64,000 nucleotides of DNA from Pseudomonas sp. 31-12 (GCF_003151075.1 NZ_CP029482.1:3348001-3412000), one strand, 5' to 3'; shown: positions 1 through 9,787, counted from the first letter of the stretch. Notes: a model not told the origin generated them from the sequence alone. Translations and numbers: made by a program.

Positions 1-800
1 CGTCGAGCCATGCCATGCAAGGCCTGATCGGCCTGAAAGAGCGTTATGACGTCGCATTCGCCTGCGACCCGGATCACGATCGCCATGGCATCGTGACCCC
101 GTCCGGTGGTCTGCTGGCGCCGAACAGCTATCTGGCGGTATCGATCGACTACCTGTTCCAGAACCGTCCGCAGTGGCGTGCCGACGCTGCCGTGGGCAAA
201 ACCGTGGTCAGCAGCGGCTTGATTGATCGCGTGGCCAAGCGGCTGGGTCGTCGTCTTTACGAAGTGCCGGTCGGTTTCAAATGGTTTGCTGATGGTCTGT
301 TCGACGGTTCGCTGGGTTTTGGCGGCGAAGAAAGCGCCGGTGCCTCGTTTTTGCGCAAGGACGGCGGCGTCTGGTGCACCGACAAGGACGGCTTGATTCC
401 GGCATTGCTTGCCGCTGAAATGACCGCTCGCACGGGTCGTGATCCGAGCCAGGCCTATCGTGCGTTGACCGATGAACTTGGCGAGCCGTTCTCGGTACGC
501 GTCGATGCAAAGGCCAATCCTGAACAGAAAGCCTTGCTGAGCAAGCTGTCGCCAGATCAGGTCACCTCGACCCAACTGGCTGGCGAAGCGATCCAGAGCA
601 TCCTCAGCCATGCGCCGGGCAATGACCAGGCCATCGGCGGCTTGAAAGTCATGACCGAGAACGGCTGGTTTGCGGCACGGCCTTCGGGGACTGAGGACAT
701 CTACAAGATCTACGCTGAGAGCTTCGTCAGTGACGAGCACCTCAAGCAGTTGGTTGCAGAAGCTCAGACCCTGGTGGATGGCGCTATTTCTGCGAAGTGA
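1..800 (+). CDS. pgm: Phosphoglucomutase (alpha-D-glucose phosphate-specific), 3' part
   Basis: The reading frame enters from the left edge (codons start at base 3), so the N-terminal part, including the active-site phosphoserine loop, lies outside the window. Visible motifs are the metal-binding loop DPDHDRHG, the sugar-binding loop GFGGEESAG and the C-terminal phosphate-binding loop [15 protein letters not shown], which together define the alpha-D-phosphohexomutase family. The spacing and the 'GEESAG ... KDG' context fit the glucose-specific Pgm branch rather than AlgC or GlmM. The enzyme interconverts glucose-1-phosphate and glucose-6-phosphate in the cytoplasm, linking central metabolism to glycogen/trehalose and surface sugars. 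A REP pair and a strong hairpin terminator follow. Confidence 0.95.
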   Translation, partial: SSHAMQGLIGLKERYDVAFACDPDHDRHGIVTPSGGLLAPNSYLAVSIDYLFQNRPQWRADAAVGKTVVSSGLIDRVAKRLGRRLYEVPVGFKWFADGLFDGSLGFGGEESAGASFLRKDGGVWCTDKDGLIPALLAAEMTARTGRDPSQAYRALTDELGEPFSVRVDAKANPEQKALLSKLSPDQVTSTQLAGEAIQSILSHAPGNDQAIGGLKVMTENGWFAARPSGTEDIYKIYAESFVSDEHLKQLVAEAQTLVDGAISAK

Positions 801-809
801 TTGAGGGAC

Positions 810-946
810 TTGTGGCGAGGGGGCTTGCCCCCGTTGGGTCGCGAAGCGGCCCCGGCATTTCCCCGGCTATACCGCGATATAGATCTGACGACTGCTTCGC
901 AGCCGAACGGGGCGATGGGGCGTTCCGACAAGCCCCCTCACCACAA
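810..946. repeat. Inverted pair of REP-like palindromes
   Basis: Two REP-type units face each other after pgm. The left arm starts TTGTGGCGAGGGGGCTTG and the right arm ends CAAGCCCCCTCACCACAA. The inner part carries the CTGCTTCGCAGCCGAACGGGG unit that recurs near 9.4, 39.6 and 58.8 kb. It is extragenic, as expected for Pseudomonas REP doublets. Confidence 0.75.
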
Positions 947-956
947 AGGTTCAGAT

Positions 957-994
957 GTAAAAAGGGGCGACCATCAACGGTCGCCCCTTTTTTT
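957..994. terminator. Strong intrinsic terminator between pgm and the pirin gene
   Basis: A perfect 9-bp GC-rich stem (964-972 with 979-987) and a 6-base loop are followed by seven T. A-runs on the left side mean it can also terminate the convergent pirin gene. Confidence 0.9.
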
Positions 995-1011
995 GCCCTG
1001 CATTTACCCGA

Positions 1012-1707
1012 TCAAGCCAGATCCACCAACACAATCTCACTGTCTTCGATGGCAGTCACTCGCAACACCTGCTCATCCGCCACCGCCACACCGTCTCGGG
1101 CTTGGGCCCGCAAGCCATTGACCTCAATGACCCCGGTAGCTGGAACCAGATAAGCGCGACGACCACTGTCCAGGTGATATTCAGCGGATTCACCAGCCTT
1201 CAGGTTCGCCGCCACCAGCCGTGCATCAGCGCGGATTCGCAGGCTTTGATCATCGCCGGACTTGCCACTGGCCAGGGTCACGAAACCTTCGCGCTGACCT
1301 TTCGGGAAAGGCTTGGCGCCCCAGGAAGGGGCCAGGCCGGATTCATTCGGAATGATCCAGATCTGGAAGATCCTGGTTTCACCCGCCTCCAGGTTGTATT
1401 CGCTGTGGGCAATCCCGGTACCGGCACTCATGACCTGAACGTCGCCCGCTTCAGTGCGACCCTTGTTGCCCAGGTTGTCTTCGTGGGTAATTGCACCTTC
1501 ACGAACATAGGTGATGATTTCCATGTCTCGGTGCGGATGTTTCGGGAACCCGGTGCCCGAGGCAATCACGTCGTCGTTCCATACCCGCAGGTTGCCCCAG
1601 TTCATACGTTCCGGGTCGTGGTACTCAGCGAACGAAAAGTGGTGATGGGCATCCAACCAGCCATGGTGGGCGCCGCCCAGGGATTTGAAAGGTCTGAGTT
1701 CAAGCAT
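1012..1707 (-). CDS. Pirin family protein (bicupin, possible quercetinase)
   Basis: The 231-residue protein has the pirin N-terminal cupin with the metal-binding pattern HPHRDMEIITYV, the DVQVMSAGTGIAHSE segment and a conserved glutamate, followed by a second cupin-like domain. Bacterial pirins of this type can act as quercetin 2,3-dioxygenases or redox-sensing binding proteins; the substrate here is unknown. I start at the ATG at 1707 because AGGAGA sits 7 bases upstream on the minus strand and the product then begins with the usual MLELRPFKSL. A longer in-frame reading to 1788 would add residues that do not resemble pirin. It converges with pgm and shares the terminator between them. Confidence 0.9.
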   Translation of the reverse strand: MLELRPFKSLGGAHHGWLDAHHHFSFAEYHDPERMNWGNLRVWNDDVIASGTGFPKHPHRDMEIITYVREGAITHEDNLGNKGRTEAGDVQVMSAGTGIAHSEYNLEAGETRIFQIWIIPNESGLAPSWGAKPFPKGQREGFVTLASGKSGDDQSLRIRADARLVAANLKAGESAEYHLDSGRRAYLVPATGVIEVNGLRAQARDGVAVADEQVLRVTAIEDSEIVLVDLA

Positions 1708-1987
1708 GATCGTCTCCTGAAAAGGTTCGTCATGGGGCTGAGCGCCTGAGCCACGAAACGAGAACCGGTGGTTGATGGCGGGCATCATCTATCAGGCACC
1801 AATCGATAAAAAGCGTAAAAAATGCCTCATCATGATCGAATTAGTTGATGTCAATTAACCTCGAAATATTCTCACCCAGCCTTCACTTCATCGTATAAGC
1901 CAATGACCTGTAAGCATTTCACTAGAACTCAACGGCAAATACGGACACCATAGCCCTCGTCAGCCTCACACCCTGGAGTCCGCCCGC

Positions 1988-4462
1988 GTGCCGCAACACA
2001 CCCCCGATCTTCCTCCCGAACTTCGCCCCTTGGCCGAGATGCCATTGCTCAAGCGCCTGGCCGCGCGTTTCTTTGGCCATGGCCTGACTCGTCTGCGTGC
2101 GCAACACCGTGCGTCGTGGCTACACGGGCAAGCCGATGGTTTTCGCAGTGGCCATAGCGCCGGGGTCGATTACGGCTATAAGGAAGGCAAAGCCGAGGGG
2201 TTGGAAGAAGGCCGACAGGTCTTGCTGATCCGCGATTCGCGCTCAACCGAGCACCGGCCACCTAACGTCGACGAAAACTTGTTCGACGATTGGCGTCTGC
2301 CTTTGAGCGCCGAGCTGAAGAAGCGGATGAAGGCTGATGTTGCCCGACTGTTGCCCCCTCACGCCCAGCCAAGCGCCGCCCAGTGGAAGATGATTTTCAG
2401 CGACACGCCTTCGACGTCGGTGATTGCCGGGGCCGGCGCGGGCAAGTCGACGACGCTGGTACTGCGCATATTGCTGCTGACCCATTACCTGGGCTTCGAG
2501 CTGAGTTCGATGACCGTGGTGACCTTCACCCGCGAGTCGCGCAAGGACTTCATCAATAAGCTGATCGAGTTGTTTGCCTTGTGGGATCGGGCCCTGAGCC
2601 TCAAAGAGGCGCGGGATCTGGTGCGCACCTTCCACTCGCGAATTCTGCCAATGGTTCGCAGCCTGCCGGGTTTCGAGCGCCTGCAAGCGTTCGAAAACCT
2701 TAGCAATCGCGCGCAGAACGGCGATGAGGAGGTCGACAGTAACCCCTTTGACCTGCGCATCAACGACGCCCAGCGTCAGCAACTCAATGCCTGTTTTCAC
2801 AGCCTGCATACCCGCGATGAGCGTTTTCGCGAACTGATAAAGCCATTGTTCCGTCATGCCTTGCAGCTCAAGGAGCTGGAGCGTGATCACCCCGACGTGC
2901 AGAAACGCATGGCGGTGACCGAGTTGGCGGCCAAGCGTGACGAAGAACTCTGCGACACGATTGAAGACCTGTGGTTTCGCGCAGGCGCGTGGCCAATTAA
3001 AGGCATCGAGCCCAATCGACAGACCTTCGACATCAATGGTGCGACCTTCCATTGTCACGGTTACATCCCGACGCTGGATGCCTGGGTGGTGCTTGGGTTT
3101 GACCCTCGGGAAAATCCGCAGGTTTGCCGCCCGAATGCCAAGTTGACCGTTCGCGCGGAATGGGCAGTAAAGCGCACCCTGTTTCAAGCTTTCTGCCGTA
3201 AGCCATTGATATGGATAGATAGTTACGAGTCTTCAAAGCGCATGTTGGCCTCCCTGGCAAGCGACGCCAGCGCCGGGCCGGGCTTCGATTACAAGGTCAA
3301 AGGCGAATTGGGATCGGCACCCTTGCTGGACTGTTTTGTGGCCGCCGCCGGGTTTATCGAAAACCTCGGCCTGGATGTTCCGAATGCCGTCAGCCAAATG
3401 AGTTTCGCCAAAGATGACCCGGACCGGTTTTTCTTCGAGGCTCTGAGTCTGTTCTGGCGCGCCCTGGAAGATCACTTGCTCGATCAGAAACCTCCGGTGA
3501 TGACCTACAACCGGATGTTTGCCTTGTTCAGCGAGCATTCTCCGGAAAACCTGAAATTGCTCAGTGATGATCTCCTGAGGCCGCTATCTCATCTGATGAT
3601 CGACGAATTTCAGGACGTATCGCCACAGATTGTCTCCTGGATCCGTGCCAGTCTGGCCGAGATCCGCAGTCGCGGCCCGGCGATGCACGTCGGGCGTGGT
3701 GCGCAACGCTCATCCTTGCTCTGTGTTGGCGATGACTGGCAGTCCATTTATGGCTGGCGTGGCAGTTCGCCGTCGTATTTCATGGAGTTCAACAAGGAAT
3801 TCCCGTCGCCGAGCACGACTAAAGTAATGCTCAGCGACAACTACCGCAGTCATCAGCACATCATTGATGCCGCCGAGCATATCGTTCGCGCAGCGCCATC
3901 GATCGCTGGAAAGAAGGCCAAGGCTACCGGTGAACCCAAGGCACTATTGCCGGTAAACGTCATGGATCGAGACGATCAGGGCATGGCTCAACGCCTGATC
4001 CAGCACTACCGACAGGGCGATTCGATCTTAATGCTTTATCGAAAAAGCAGCGATAAGCTATTGATAGAGCAACATATTCAGTCGGTAGTTAATGTGGATT
4101 CTAGCTTGCCGTACAACGCTCGCCGCATCAAACAGCTGACATACCACAGCGCCAAGGGCCTGCAAGCTGACGCGGTGTTCTTGCTCGGTGACTGCCAGCA
4201 CCTGACCAGTTCTCCTTACAAGAACCAGGTCTATCGCATGGCGGGACTTGGCAAGGCTGGCGACAACGAGCCTTACGACAACGCACAAAAAGACGAAATC
4301 CTGCGACTGGCGTATGTCGGCATCACTCGGGCAGTGAGTCATTGCTATTGGTATGTCGAAGGTCAGGACACGCAGGCGGCGAATATGCCCAAGGCATCGG
4401 ACAGGGTTGGCAAGGACAAGCCGTTCTTCGCTGATCATCGCCAGGGTCAACAACTGGCCTGA
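1988..4462 (+). CDS. UvrD/Rep-type superfamily 1 DNA helicase
   Basis: This 824-residue protein has an SF1A helicase core. Walker A is GAGAGKST (Lys153), Walker B is LMIDEFQDVSPQ, then come VGDDWQSIYGWRGS and the C-terminal motif YVGITRA. The first 130 residues are not helicase and include a basic, Glu/Gly-rich segment (about residues 45-75). A long insertion between motifs Ia and II suggests DNA helicase IV-like or nuclease-free RecB-like relatives rather than UvrD itself. It probably unwinds or remodels DNA in repair. The start is a GTG with weak GGAG upstream; an ATG at 2039 is an alternative. No partner gene is adjacent, and a terminator follows directly. Confidence 0.85.
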   Translation: MPQHTPDLPPELRPLAEMPLLKRLAARFFGHGLTRLRAQHRASWLHGQADGFRSGHSAGVDYGYKEGKAEGLEEGRQVLLIRDSRSTEHRPPNVDENLFDDWRLPLSAELKKRMKADVARLLPPHAQPSAAQWKMIFSDTPSTSVIAGAGAGKSTTLVLRILLLTHYLGFELSSMTVVTFTRESRKDFINKLIELFALWDRALSLKEARDLVRTFHSRILPMVRSLPGFERLQAFENLSNRAQNGDEEVDSNPFDLRINDAQRQQLNACFHSLHTRDERFRELIKPLFRHALQLKELERDHPDVQKRMAVTELAAKRDEELCDTIEDLWFRAGAWPIKGIEPNRQTFDINGATFHCHGYIPTLDAWVVLGFDPRENPQVCRPNAKLTVRAEWAVKRTLFQAFCRKPLIWIDSYESSKRMLASLASDASAGPGFDYKVKGELGSAPLLDCFVAAAGFIENLGLDVPNAVSQMSFAKDDPDRFFFEALSLFWRALEDHLLDQKPPVMTYNRMFALFSEHSPENLKLLSDDLLRPLSHLMIDEFQDVSPQIVSWIRASLAEIRSRGPAMHVGRGAQRSSLLCVGDDWQSIYGWRGSSPSYFMEFNKEFPSPSTTKVMLSDNYRSHQHIIDAAEHIVRAAPSIAGKKAKATGEPKALLPVNVMDRDDQGMAQRLIQHYRQGDSILMLYRKSSDKLLIEQHIQSVVNVDSSLPYNARRIKQLTYHSAKGLQADAVFLLGDCQHLTSSPYKNQVYRMAGLGKAGDNEPYDNAQKDEILRLAYVGITRAVSHCYWYVEGQDTQAANMPKASDRVGKDKPFFADHRQGQQLA

Positions 4463-4475
4463 ACCCGAGGCCCAC

Positions 4476-4505
4476 AAAAAAGCCCACATGATGTGGGCTT
4501 TTTGT
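4476..4505. terminator. Bidirectional terminator after the helicase gene
   Basis: The palindrome AGCCCACATGATGTGGGCT (4481-4499) is flanked by A-runs on the left and T-runs on the right, so it can serve the helicase gene and the convergent DUF1652 gene. Confidence 0.85.
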
Positions 4506-4519
4506 TGGGTGTTTGACCT

Positions 4520-4795
4520 TCAGGCATAACTCTTGAGGGCCACGGGAGGAATGAAAGACTCAAGTTCGTCTTCCACGGCTTCGATTATTCGTTCTACGTC
4601 CGCAGCATTCATCACAGTTGCGCAAGGAATGCCTGCAATGGCGATCATGGTCTCGCCACTGGCTCGGTCAAACAGGCGGGCAATCATGCTGCCCGGCGCG
4701 TCCATGCTCGCCTCGAATCCCATGGGATGAAAATGCCAGCGCATCAGCTGGCAGGCGTTTGGAAAGGTAACTTTGCTGAATGACCCTTTATTCAT
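4520..4795 (-). CDS. DUF1652 family protein
   Basis: This 91-residue cytoplasmic protein begins MNKGSFSKVTFPNACQLMRW and contains HPMGFEASMDAPGSMIARLF and GIPCATVMNAADVERI, which I recognise as the small DUF1652 family found in Pseudomonas. It has no signal peptide or membrane segment. Its function is unknown. It stands alone between a terminator and a divergent AraC-type regulator gene. Confidence 0.85.
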   Translation of the reverse strand: MNKGSFSKVTFPNACQLMRWHFHPMGFEASMDAPGSMIARLFDRASGETMIAIAGIPCATVMNAADVERIIEAVEDELESFIPPVALKSYA

Positions 4796-5057
4796 GTGTT
4801 GCCCGCCTTCTTCATCGAGCGCTTCCTTTAGCTCATGTTAGGAGGGAAGAGCCTTCAATGGCTCAACCGGTGACTGCCTTTAAAAGTAGCACCCAGATGT
4901 GAAAACCATGTGATTTTTTTCAGTCCGTTTGGCGATTGGTCACGTTTTTTTGATGTGGATCACGTGCCGGGCCTGGCTCGACACTGCGCCGATTCGCTCT
5001 GGTCATTGAAGCCGTTACCGAACTTCGGCAAGCTCGGTTTTTTTCGCCGAGTCCTTT

Positions 5058-5873
5058 ATGCACGCCGATGATGATGGCCCCCTGCAAACCCAGGCCACGG
5101 GCGAGACGGTCATGCGCTACCACCTGTGCTGGAAACACCGGGATCTGGACGGTGTGATGGCGCTTTATCACCCGGACATTCAGTACAACGACTTTTTCCA
5201 GAACCGGGTCATGGGCCTGGACGAGTTGCGCGAGTACGTGCGCGGCAGCATGCCGCGTAACCCGGATGAAGCGCTGGAGCATTCGGATCGCATACGCCTG
5301 GACGGCAACACAGCGTTCATCCAGTACAAGATGACCTTGCGCGGCGGCGAAGGGCTGGTGTCGTTCCGTTCCAGTGAGGCCATCACGGTGCGCGACGGGT
5401 TGATCTGGCGGGTCAACGAATACGCATCCCTGGTGCGCGAACAACCTCAAAGCAGCACCGCTGCGAACGTGCGCCCGGCCGCCAGTCGTCTCGGGCTTTC
5501 GCCGCGCCAGCTGAGTTTCATGGCTGAGGACTTGCAACAGTATTTCCAGCGCCAACAGCCTTATCTGGACCCCGAACTCGACCTGCAACGGGTGGCGAAG
5601 GAGTGCGGCTACAGCCGTAATCAGATTTCCTATCTGCTGAATCAAGTGCTGGGCCAGAGCTTCTATCGCTATGTGAACCAGGCACGGCTGCAACATTTGC
5701 TCGCAGCCCTGGACGCCGTCACGCCGCCGGTGCGCATTGATGAGCTGGCGTTTTCCGCCGGCTTCAATTCGTTATCGGCGTTCTACAGTTGTTTCCGCCA
5801 GCTCACCGGGCTGTCGCCCAAGGCTTACGTCAAACAAATTTCTTTGCGTGCACGCGCGCACGACAGTCCCTGA
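5058..5873 (+). CDS. AraC-family regulator with an N-terminal SnoaL/NTF2-like domain
   Basis: Residues about 15-130 resemble a SnoaL/NTF2-like fold (RYHLCWKHRDLDGVMALYHPD, then an aromatic-rich barrel). Residues about 165-265 form an AraC-type DNA-binding domain with two helix-turn-helix units, ending in the typical FSAGFNSLSAFYSCFRQLTG and LSPKAYVK. The front domain probably binds a small ligand in place of the more usual cupin. The gene lies just upstream of an FAD amine oxidase, a cupin and a PotF-like gene on the same strand, so it may control them. The start at 5058 has a poor ribosome site; an in-frame ATG at 5112 is possible. Confidence 0.85.
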   Translation: MHADDDGPLQTQATGETVMRYHLCWKHRDLDGVMALYHPDIQYNDFFQNRVMGLDELREYVRGSMPRNPDEALEHSDRIRLDGNTAFIQYKMTLRGGEGLVSFRSSEAITVRDGLIWRVNEYASLVREQPQSSTAANVRPAASRLGLSPRQLSFMAEDLQQYFQRQQPYLDPELDLQRVAKECGYSRNQISYLLNQVLGQSFYRYVNQARLQHLLAALDAVTPPVRIDELAFSAGFNSLSAFYSCFRQLTGLSPKAYVKQISLRARAHDSP

Positions 5874-5923
5874 GCCCACGCACTAGGATCGACGCCATCG
5901 AAGTTTGAGTGGCGGAGTCTGGC

Positions 5924-7330
5924 ATGTCGGCGTGGCGCACTATCAGTTTGTGGATGGATCAACTCGACGAGCCGTTGTTGGCACGTCCTGCGCTGGAGCA
6001 CGACCTTGACGTCGACGTAGCCATCATCGGCGCTGGCTACACCGGACTTTGGACCGCGTATTACCTCAAGCGTCTGGCGCCAGGCCTGGACATTGCCATC
6101 GTCGAGGCGCAAACCGCCGGTTTTGGTGCGTCGGGCCGTAACGGTGGCTGGCTGATGGGCAACCTGCTGGGCGAAGACCGTCTGCTGGCCGGTTTGCCGG
6201 CGGAGCAACGTCGCGCATCCTTCGATCTGCTGCACAACATTCCTGATGAAGTAGAGATAGCCATCGAACGTGAGGGTATCGACTGCGATTATCGCAAAGG
6301 CGGCGTGCTGTACTGCGCCGCGCGTTATCCCGAACAGGAAGCCAGCCTGCGCGAATACCTCGATAAGCTGTACAGCCAAGGCCTGACCGAAAGCGATTAT
6401 CGCTGGCTCAGCCCTGAGCAACTGGCGCAACAGATCAGAATTGCGAAACCCTATGGCGGTATCTATGCACCGCACGTTGCGACCATTCACCCGGCAAAGT
6501 TGGTGCGAGGCCTGGCAGAAACGGTCGAGCGAATGGGCGTTAAAATTTACGAAAACAGCGCGGTCACGCAGTGGCAGTCGGGGAGTTTGCGCACCGCCAA
6601 GGCTCAGGTTCGCAGCCGCTGGGTCGTGCCGGCGGTAGAGGGCTATTCGGTCACGCTGCCGCCACTGGGCCGCTATCAGCTGCCGGTACAAAGTCTGATT
6701 GTCGCCACTGAACCACTGTCCGCCGCGACCTGGGACGAAATCGGCTTGAGCCGTGGTCAGGCGTTCAGTGAAAGCAGTCGGCAAGTCACCTATGGCCAGC
6801 GCACGGCCGACAACCGCCTGGTGTTCGGTGCCCGGGGTGGCTATCAGTTTGCCGGCAAATTACGCCATGACTTTGACCTGACCACCAGCGAAGTGGAATT
6901 GCGGCGCTACCTGTTCGGCGAATTGTTCCCGCAACTCAAGAACGTGCGGATCACTCACGCGTGGGGCGGCAACCTGGGCATGTCCCGGCACTTCAAGCCG
7001 CACATGCTCTGCGATCACGCCAGTGGCATTGCCTTGTCTGGCGGTTATGGCGGGGAGGGCGTCGGCGCCAGCAACCTGGGCGGCAGAACCCTGGCGGACC
7101 TGATTCTGGAACGCGATACCGAACTGGTTCGCCAACCCTGGGTCATGCCCCAGGGCGGTCTCGACACACTCAGGGCCTGGGAACCCGAACCCTGCCGCTG
7201 GCTGGGTTACAACGCAATCATCCGCAGCTTCGTCCACGAAGACCAGACCCTGGCCAACCCGGCTACGGCCCCTTGGCGCCGCAAGCTGGCGAGCAAGGTG
7301 GCGGGATTCATGGAAGGTTTCATGCACTGA
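5924..7330 (+). CDS. FAD-dependent amine oxidoreductase (DAO family, PuuB-like)
   Basis: The 468-residue protein has an FAD-binding Rossmann motif (DVAIIGAGYTGLWTAYYL, near residues 25-45), GFGASGRNGGW, and the C-terminal GGYGGEGVGASNLGGRTLADL typical of DAO enzymes related to gamma-glutamylputrescine oxidase and glycine oxidase. It should oxidise an amine or amino acid with O2, releasing an aldehyde or keto acid, ammonia and peroxide. The ATG at 5924 is preferred over an upstream GTG (5909) because GGAG precedes it. A cupin and a putrescine-type binding protein follow, which suggests polyamine or related amine catabolism. The exact substrate is not visible. Confidence 0.85.
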   Translation: MSAWRTISLWMDQLDEPLLARPALEHDLDVDVAIIGAGYTGLWTAYYLKRLAPGLDIAIVEAQTAGFGASGRNGGWLMGNLLGEDRLLAGLPAEQRRASFDLLHNIPDEVEIAIEREGIDCDYRKGGVLYCAARYPEQEASLREYLDKLYSQGLTESDYRWLSPEQLAQQIRIAKPYGGIYAPHVATIHPAKLVRGLAETVERMGVKIYENSAVTQWQSGSLRTAKAQVRSRWVVPAVEGYSVTLPPLGRYQLPVQSLIVATEPLSAATWDEIGLSRGQAFSESSRQVTYGQRTADNRLVFGARGGYQFAGKLRHDFDLTTSEVELRRYLFGELFPQLKNVRITHAWGGNLGMSRHFKPHMLCDHASGIALSGGYGGEGVGASNLGGRTLADLILERDTELVRQPWVMPQGGLDTLRAWEPEPCRWLGYNAIIRSFVHEDQTLANPATAPWRRKLASKVAGFMEGFMH

Positions 7331-7372
7331 ACAGCACGTTTTCATCTACAGGCTTAATCGACAGGTACTCCC

Positions 7373-7714
7373 ATGGGCATCACGCAATTCAAGAACACCG
7401 CAACACTGGAACTGGAAGAGTCGAACCCCGTCGCCGTGCCGCTGGGAACACCGGTGGCGATGGCTTCGACCACCAGCGTCGAGCGCGACGATGGCGTCGA
7501 AACCGGCGTCTGGGAATGCACGCCCGGCCGCTGGCGTCGGCAGATCGTTGCCCAGGAATTCTGTCACTTCATCCAGGGCCGCTGCACCTTCACCCCCGAC
7601 GACGGTGAAACCCTCTACATCGAAGCCGGCGACGCACTGATGTTGCCGGCCAACAGCCTCGGCATCTGGGACATCCAGGAAACCGTGCGCAAGACCTACG
7701 TTTTGATTTTTTGA
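7373..7714 (+). CDS. Small cupin-domain protein
   Basis: This 113-residue single-domain cupin of the ureidoglycine-aminohydrolase-like (DUF861) type carries WECTPGRWRRQIVAQEFCHF, a GRCTFTPDDG turn and DALMLPANSLGIW. It starts 42 bases after the oxidase gene. Similar cupins often accompany amine oxidases and transporters in Pseudomonas, but the reaction is unknown. Confidence 0.8.
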   Translation: MGITQFKNTATLELEESNPVAVPLGTPVAMASTTSVERDDGVETGVWECTPGRWRRQIVAQEFCHFIQGRCTFTPDDGETLYIEAGDALMLPANSLGIWDIQETVRKTYVLIF

Positions 7715-7743
7715 TTTTTGATCCTTTGATTGCCTGCCAATAG

Positions 7744-8868
<1,125 letters not shown>

Positions 8869-8960
8869 GGGTTCATGTTTTGTAGCGATTGCAGCGGGTC
8901 GGGCTTGATGGCGACGCTGTAGATTCCGGGCCACCTTTCAATGGATCTGGAGGCAATGGA

Positions 8961-9484
8961 ATGCCTGTTTGTTCAAATGCGGGCCTGCTACGCACTGGCC
9001 GTTTTTCTGAGCCAGGACGTATTTATCTGCTGACGGCTGTCGTTGACCAACGGCAGCCGTTTTTTGCTGATTGGCGGTTGGGAAGGCTGGTTGCTTTGCA
9101 ATTGCGCGAGGCTCAAGAAGGCGGCTGAGCTGAATTGTTAACTGGGTTGTGATGCCGGATCATCTGCATTGCCTGGTGCTACTGCACGACAAGTCATTGG
9201 CAGAGTTGATGTGCCGAATAAAATCGCGGAGCAGTTTGGCGGTCAACCAGGCGTTAGGGCGGCGAGGGCGGTTGTGGCAAAAGGGCTATCACGATCGGGC
9301 GGTTCGCAGGGAGGAGGGCGTGAAGGATCTTGCTCGATATGTCGTGGCTAACCCGATACGAGCGGGTCTGGTAACACGTGTTCATGATTACCCGCTGTGG
9401 GATGCGTTCGGCTGCGAAGCAGTCGTCAAAATCTCACACTTACTACAAATACGTCTGATATCAATCCACTGGCACACATACTAA
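8961..9484 (+). pseudogene. Frameshifted REP-associated tyrosine transposase (RAYT, Y1_Tnp family)
   Basis: The front part (8961-9128) reads LRTGRFSEPGRIYLLTAV, the usual RAYT start, then hits a stop. A different frame (from about 9134) continues NWVVMPDHLH, where HLH is the HUH metal-binding motif, and then RRGRLWQKGYHDRAVRREE with the catalytic Tyr, and YVVANPIRAGLV. The two halves together cover the whole family, so one frameshift near 9120-9135 has broken the gene. The last codons run into a REP-like unit (GTTCGGCTGCGAAGCAGTCG, about 9408-9432), replacing the usual WDAVWL end. RAYTs mobilise REP elements, which are abundant here. Confidence 0.8.
9408..9432 (+). repeat. Single REP-like unit at the end of the RAYT remnant
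   Basis: The sequence GTTCGGCTGCGAAGCAGTCG matches the unit seen near 880-905, 39.65 and 58.85 kb. It has replaced or fused with the RAYT 3' end. Confidence 0.7.
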
Positions 9485-9550
9485 TAAGTCCGAAAAAACG
9501 AGACGCCTTCGACAAAAAATAACTTACCCATATTTAATATTTAAATACGC

Positions 9551-9565
9551 AATTGTCAGACAATT
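9551..9565. promoter_or_regulatory. Palindrome upstream of aprA (possible operator)
   Basis: AATTGTC-A-GACAATT is a perfect 7-bp inverted repeat in the AT-rich, otherwise gene-less stretch (about 9485-9787) before aprA. A second copy of the half-sites, TTGTC-N7-GACAA, lies at 9737-9753. They could bind a regulator of the protease operon; the binder is unknown. Confidence 0.4.
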
Positions 9566-9736
9566 AGTCCGAACACCATCAACTTGAAACTATATTTCGA
9601 CAGCGCAGGCATTGTTTCCGGGTACTTGCTGGAGCAGAACAATTTGACGTCAAAAAAAATGTAGACGTTTGATTTCGAATTGTGTCAGTTTTCTTTCGCC
9701 TTCATTGGGCGAGTGATAGGACGATCTCGCCAGAGA

Positions 9737-9753
9737 TTGTCGCTATCTGACAA
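9737..9753. promoter_or_regulatory. Second TTGTC/GACAA inverted repeat in the aprA leader
   Basis: TTGTC (9737-9741) and GACAA (9749-9753) repeat the half-sites of the palindrome at 9551, about 40 bases before the aprA start. It may be part of an operator or an mRNA hairpin. Confidence 0.3.
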
Positions 9754-9771
9754 AAACTGTTCCATTGCTAA

Positions 9772-9781
9772 ACAAGGAAGT
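9772..9781 (+). promoter_or_regulatory. RsmA/CsrA-type binding site over the aprA ribosome binding site
   Basis: ACAAGGAAGT fits the Gac/Rsm consensus (A/U)CANGGANG(U/A) at every position and includes the Shine-Dalgarno sequence, 6 bases before the aprA ATG at 9788. In fluorescent pseudomonads exoprotease synthesis is known to be under GacA/RsmA control, so translational repression by RsmA is the likely meaning. Confidence 0.7.
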
Positions 9782-9787
9782 GTGTTT

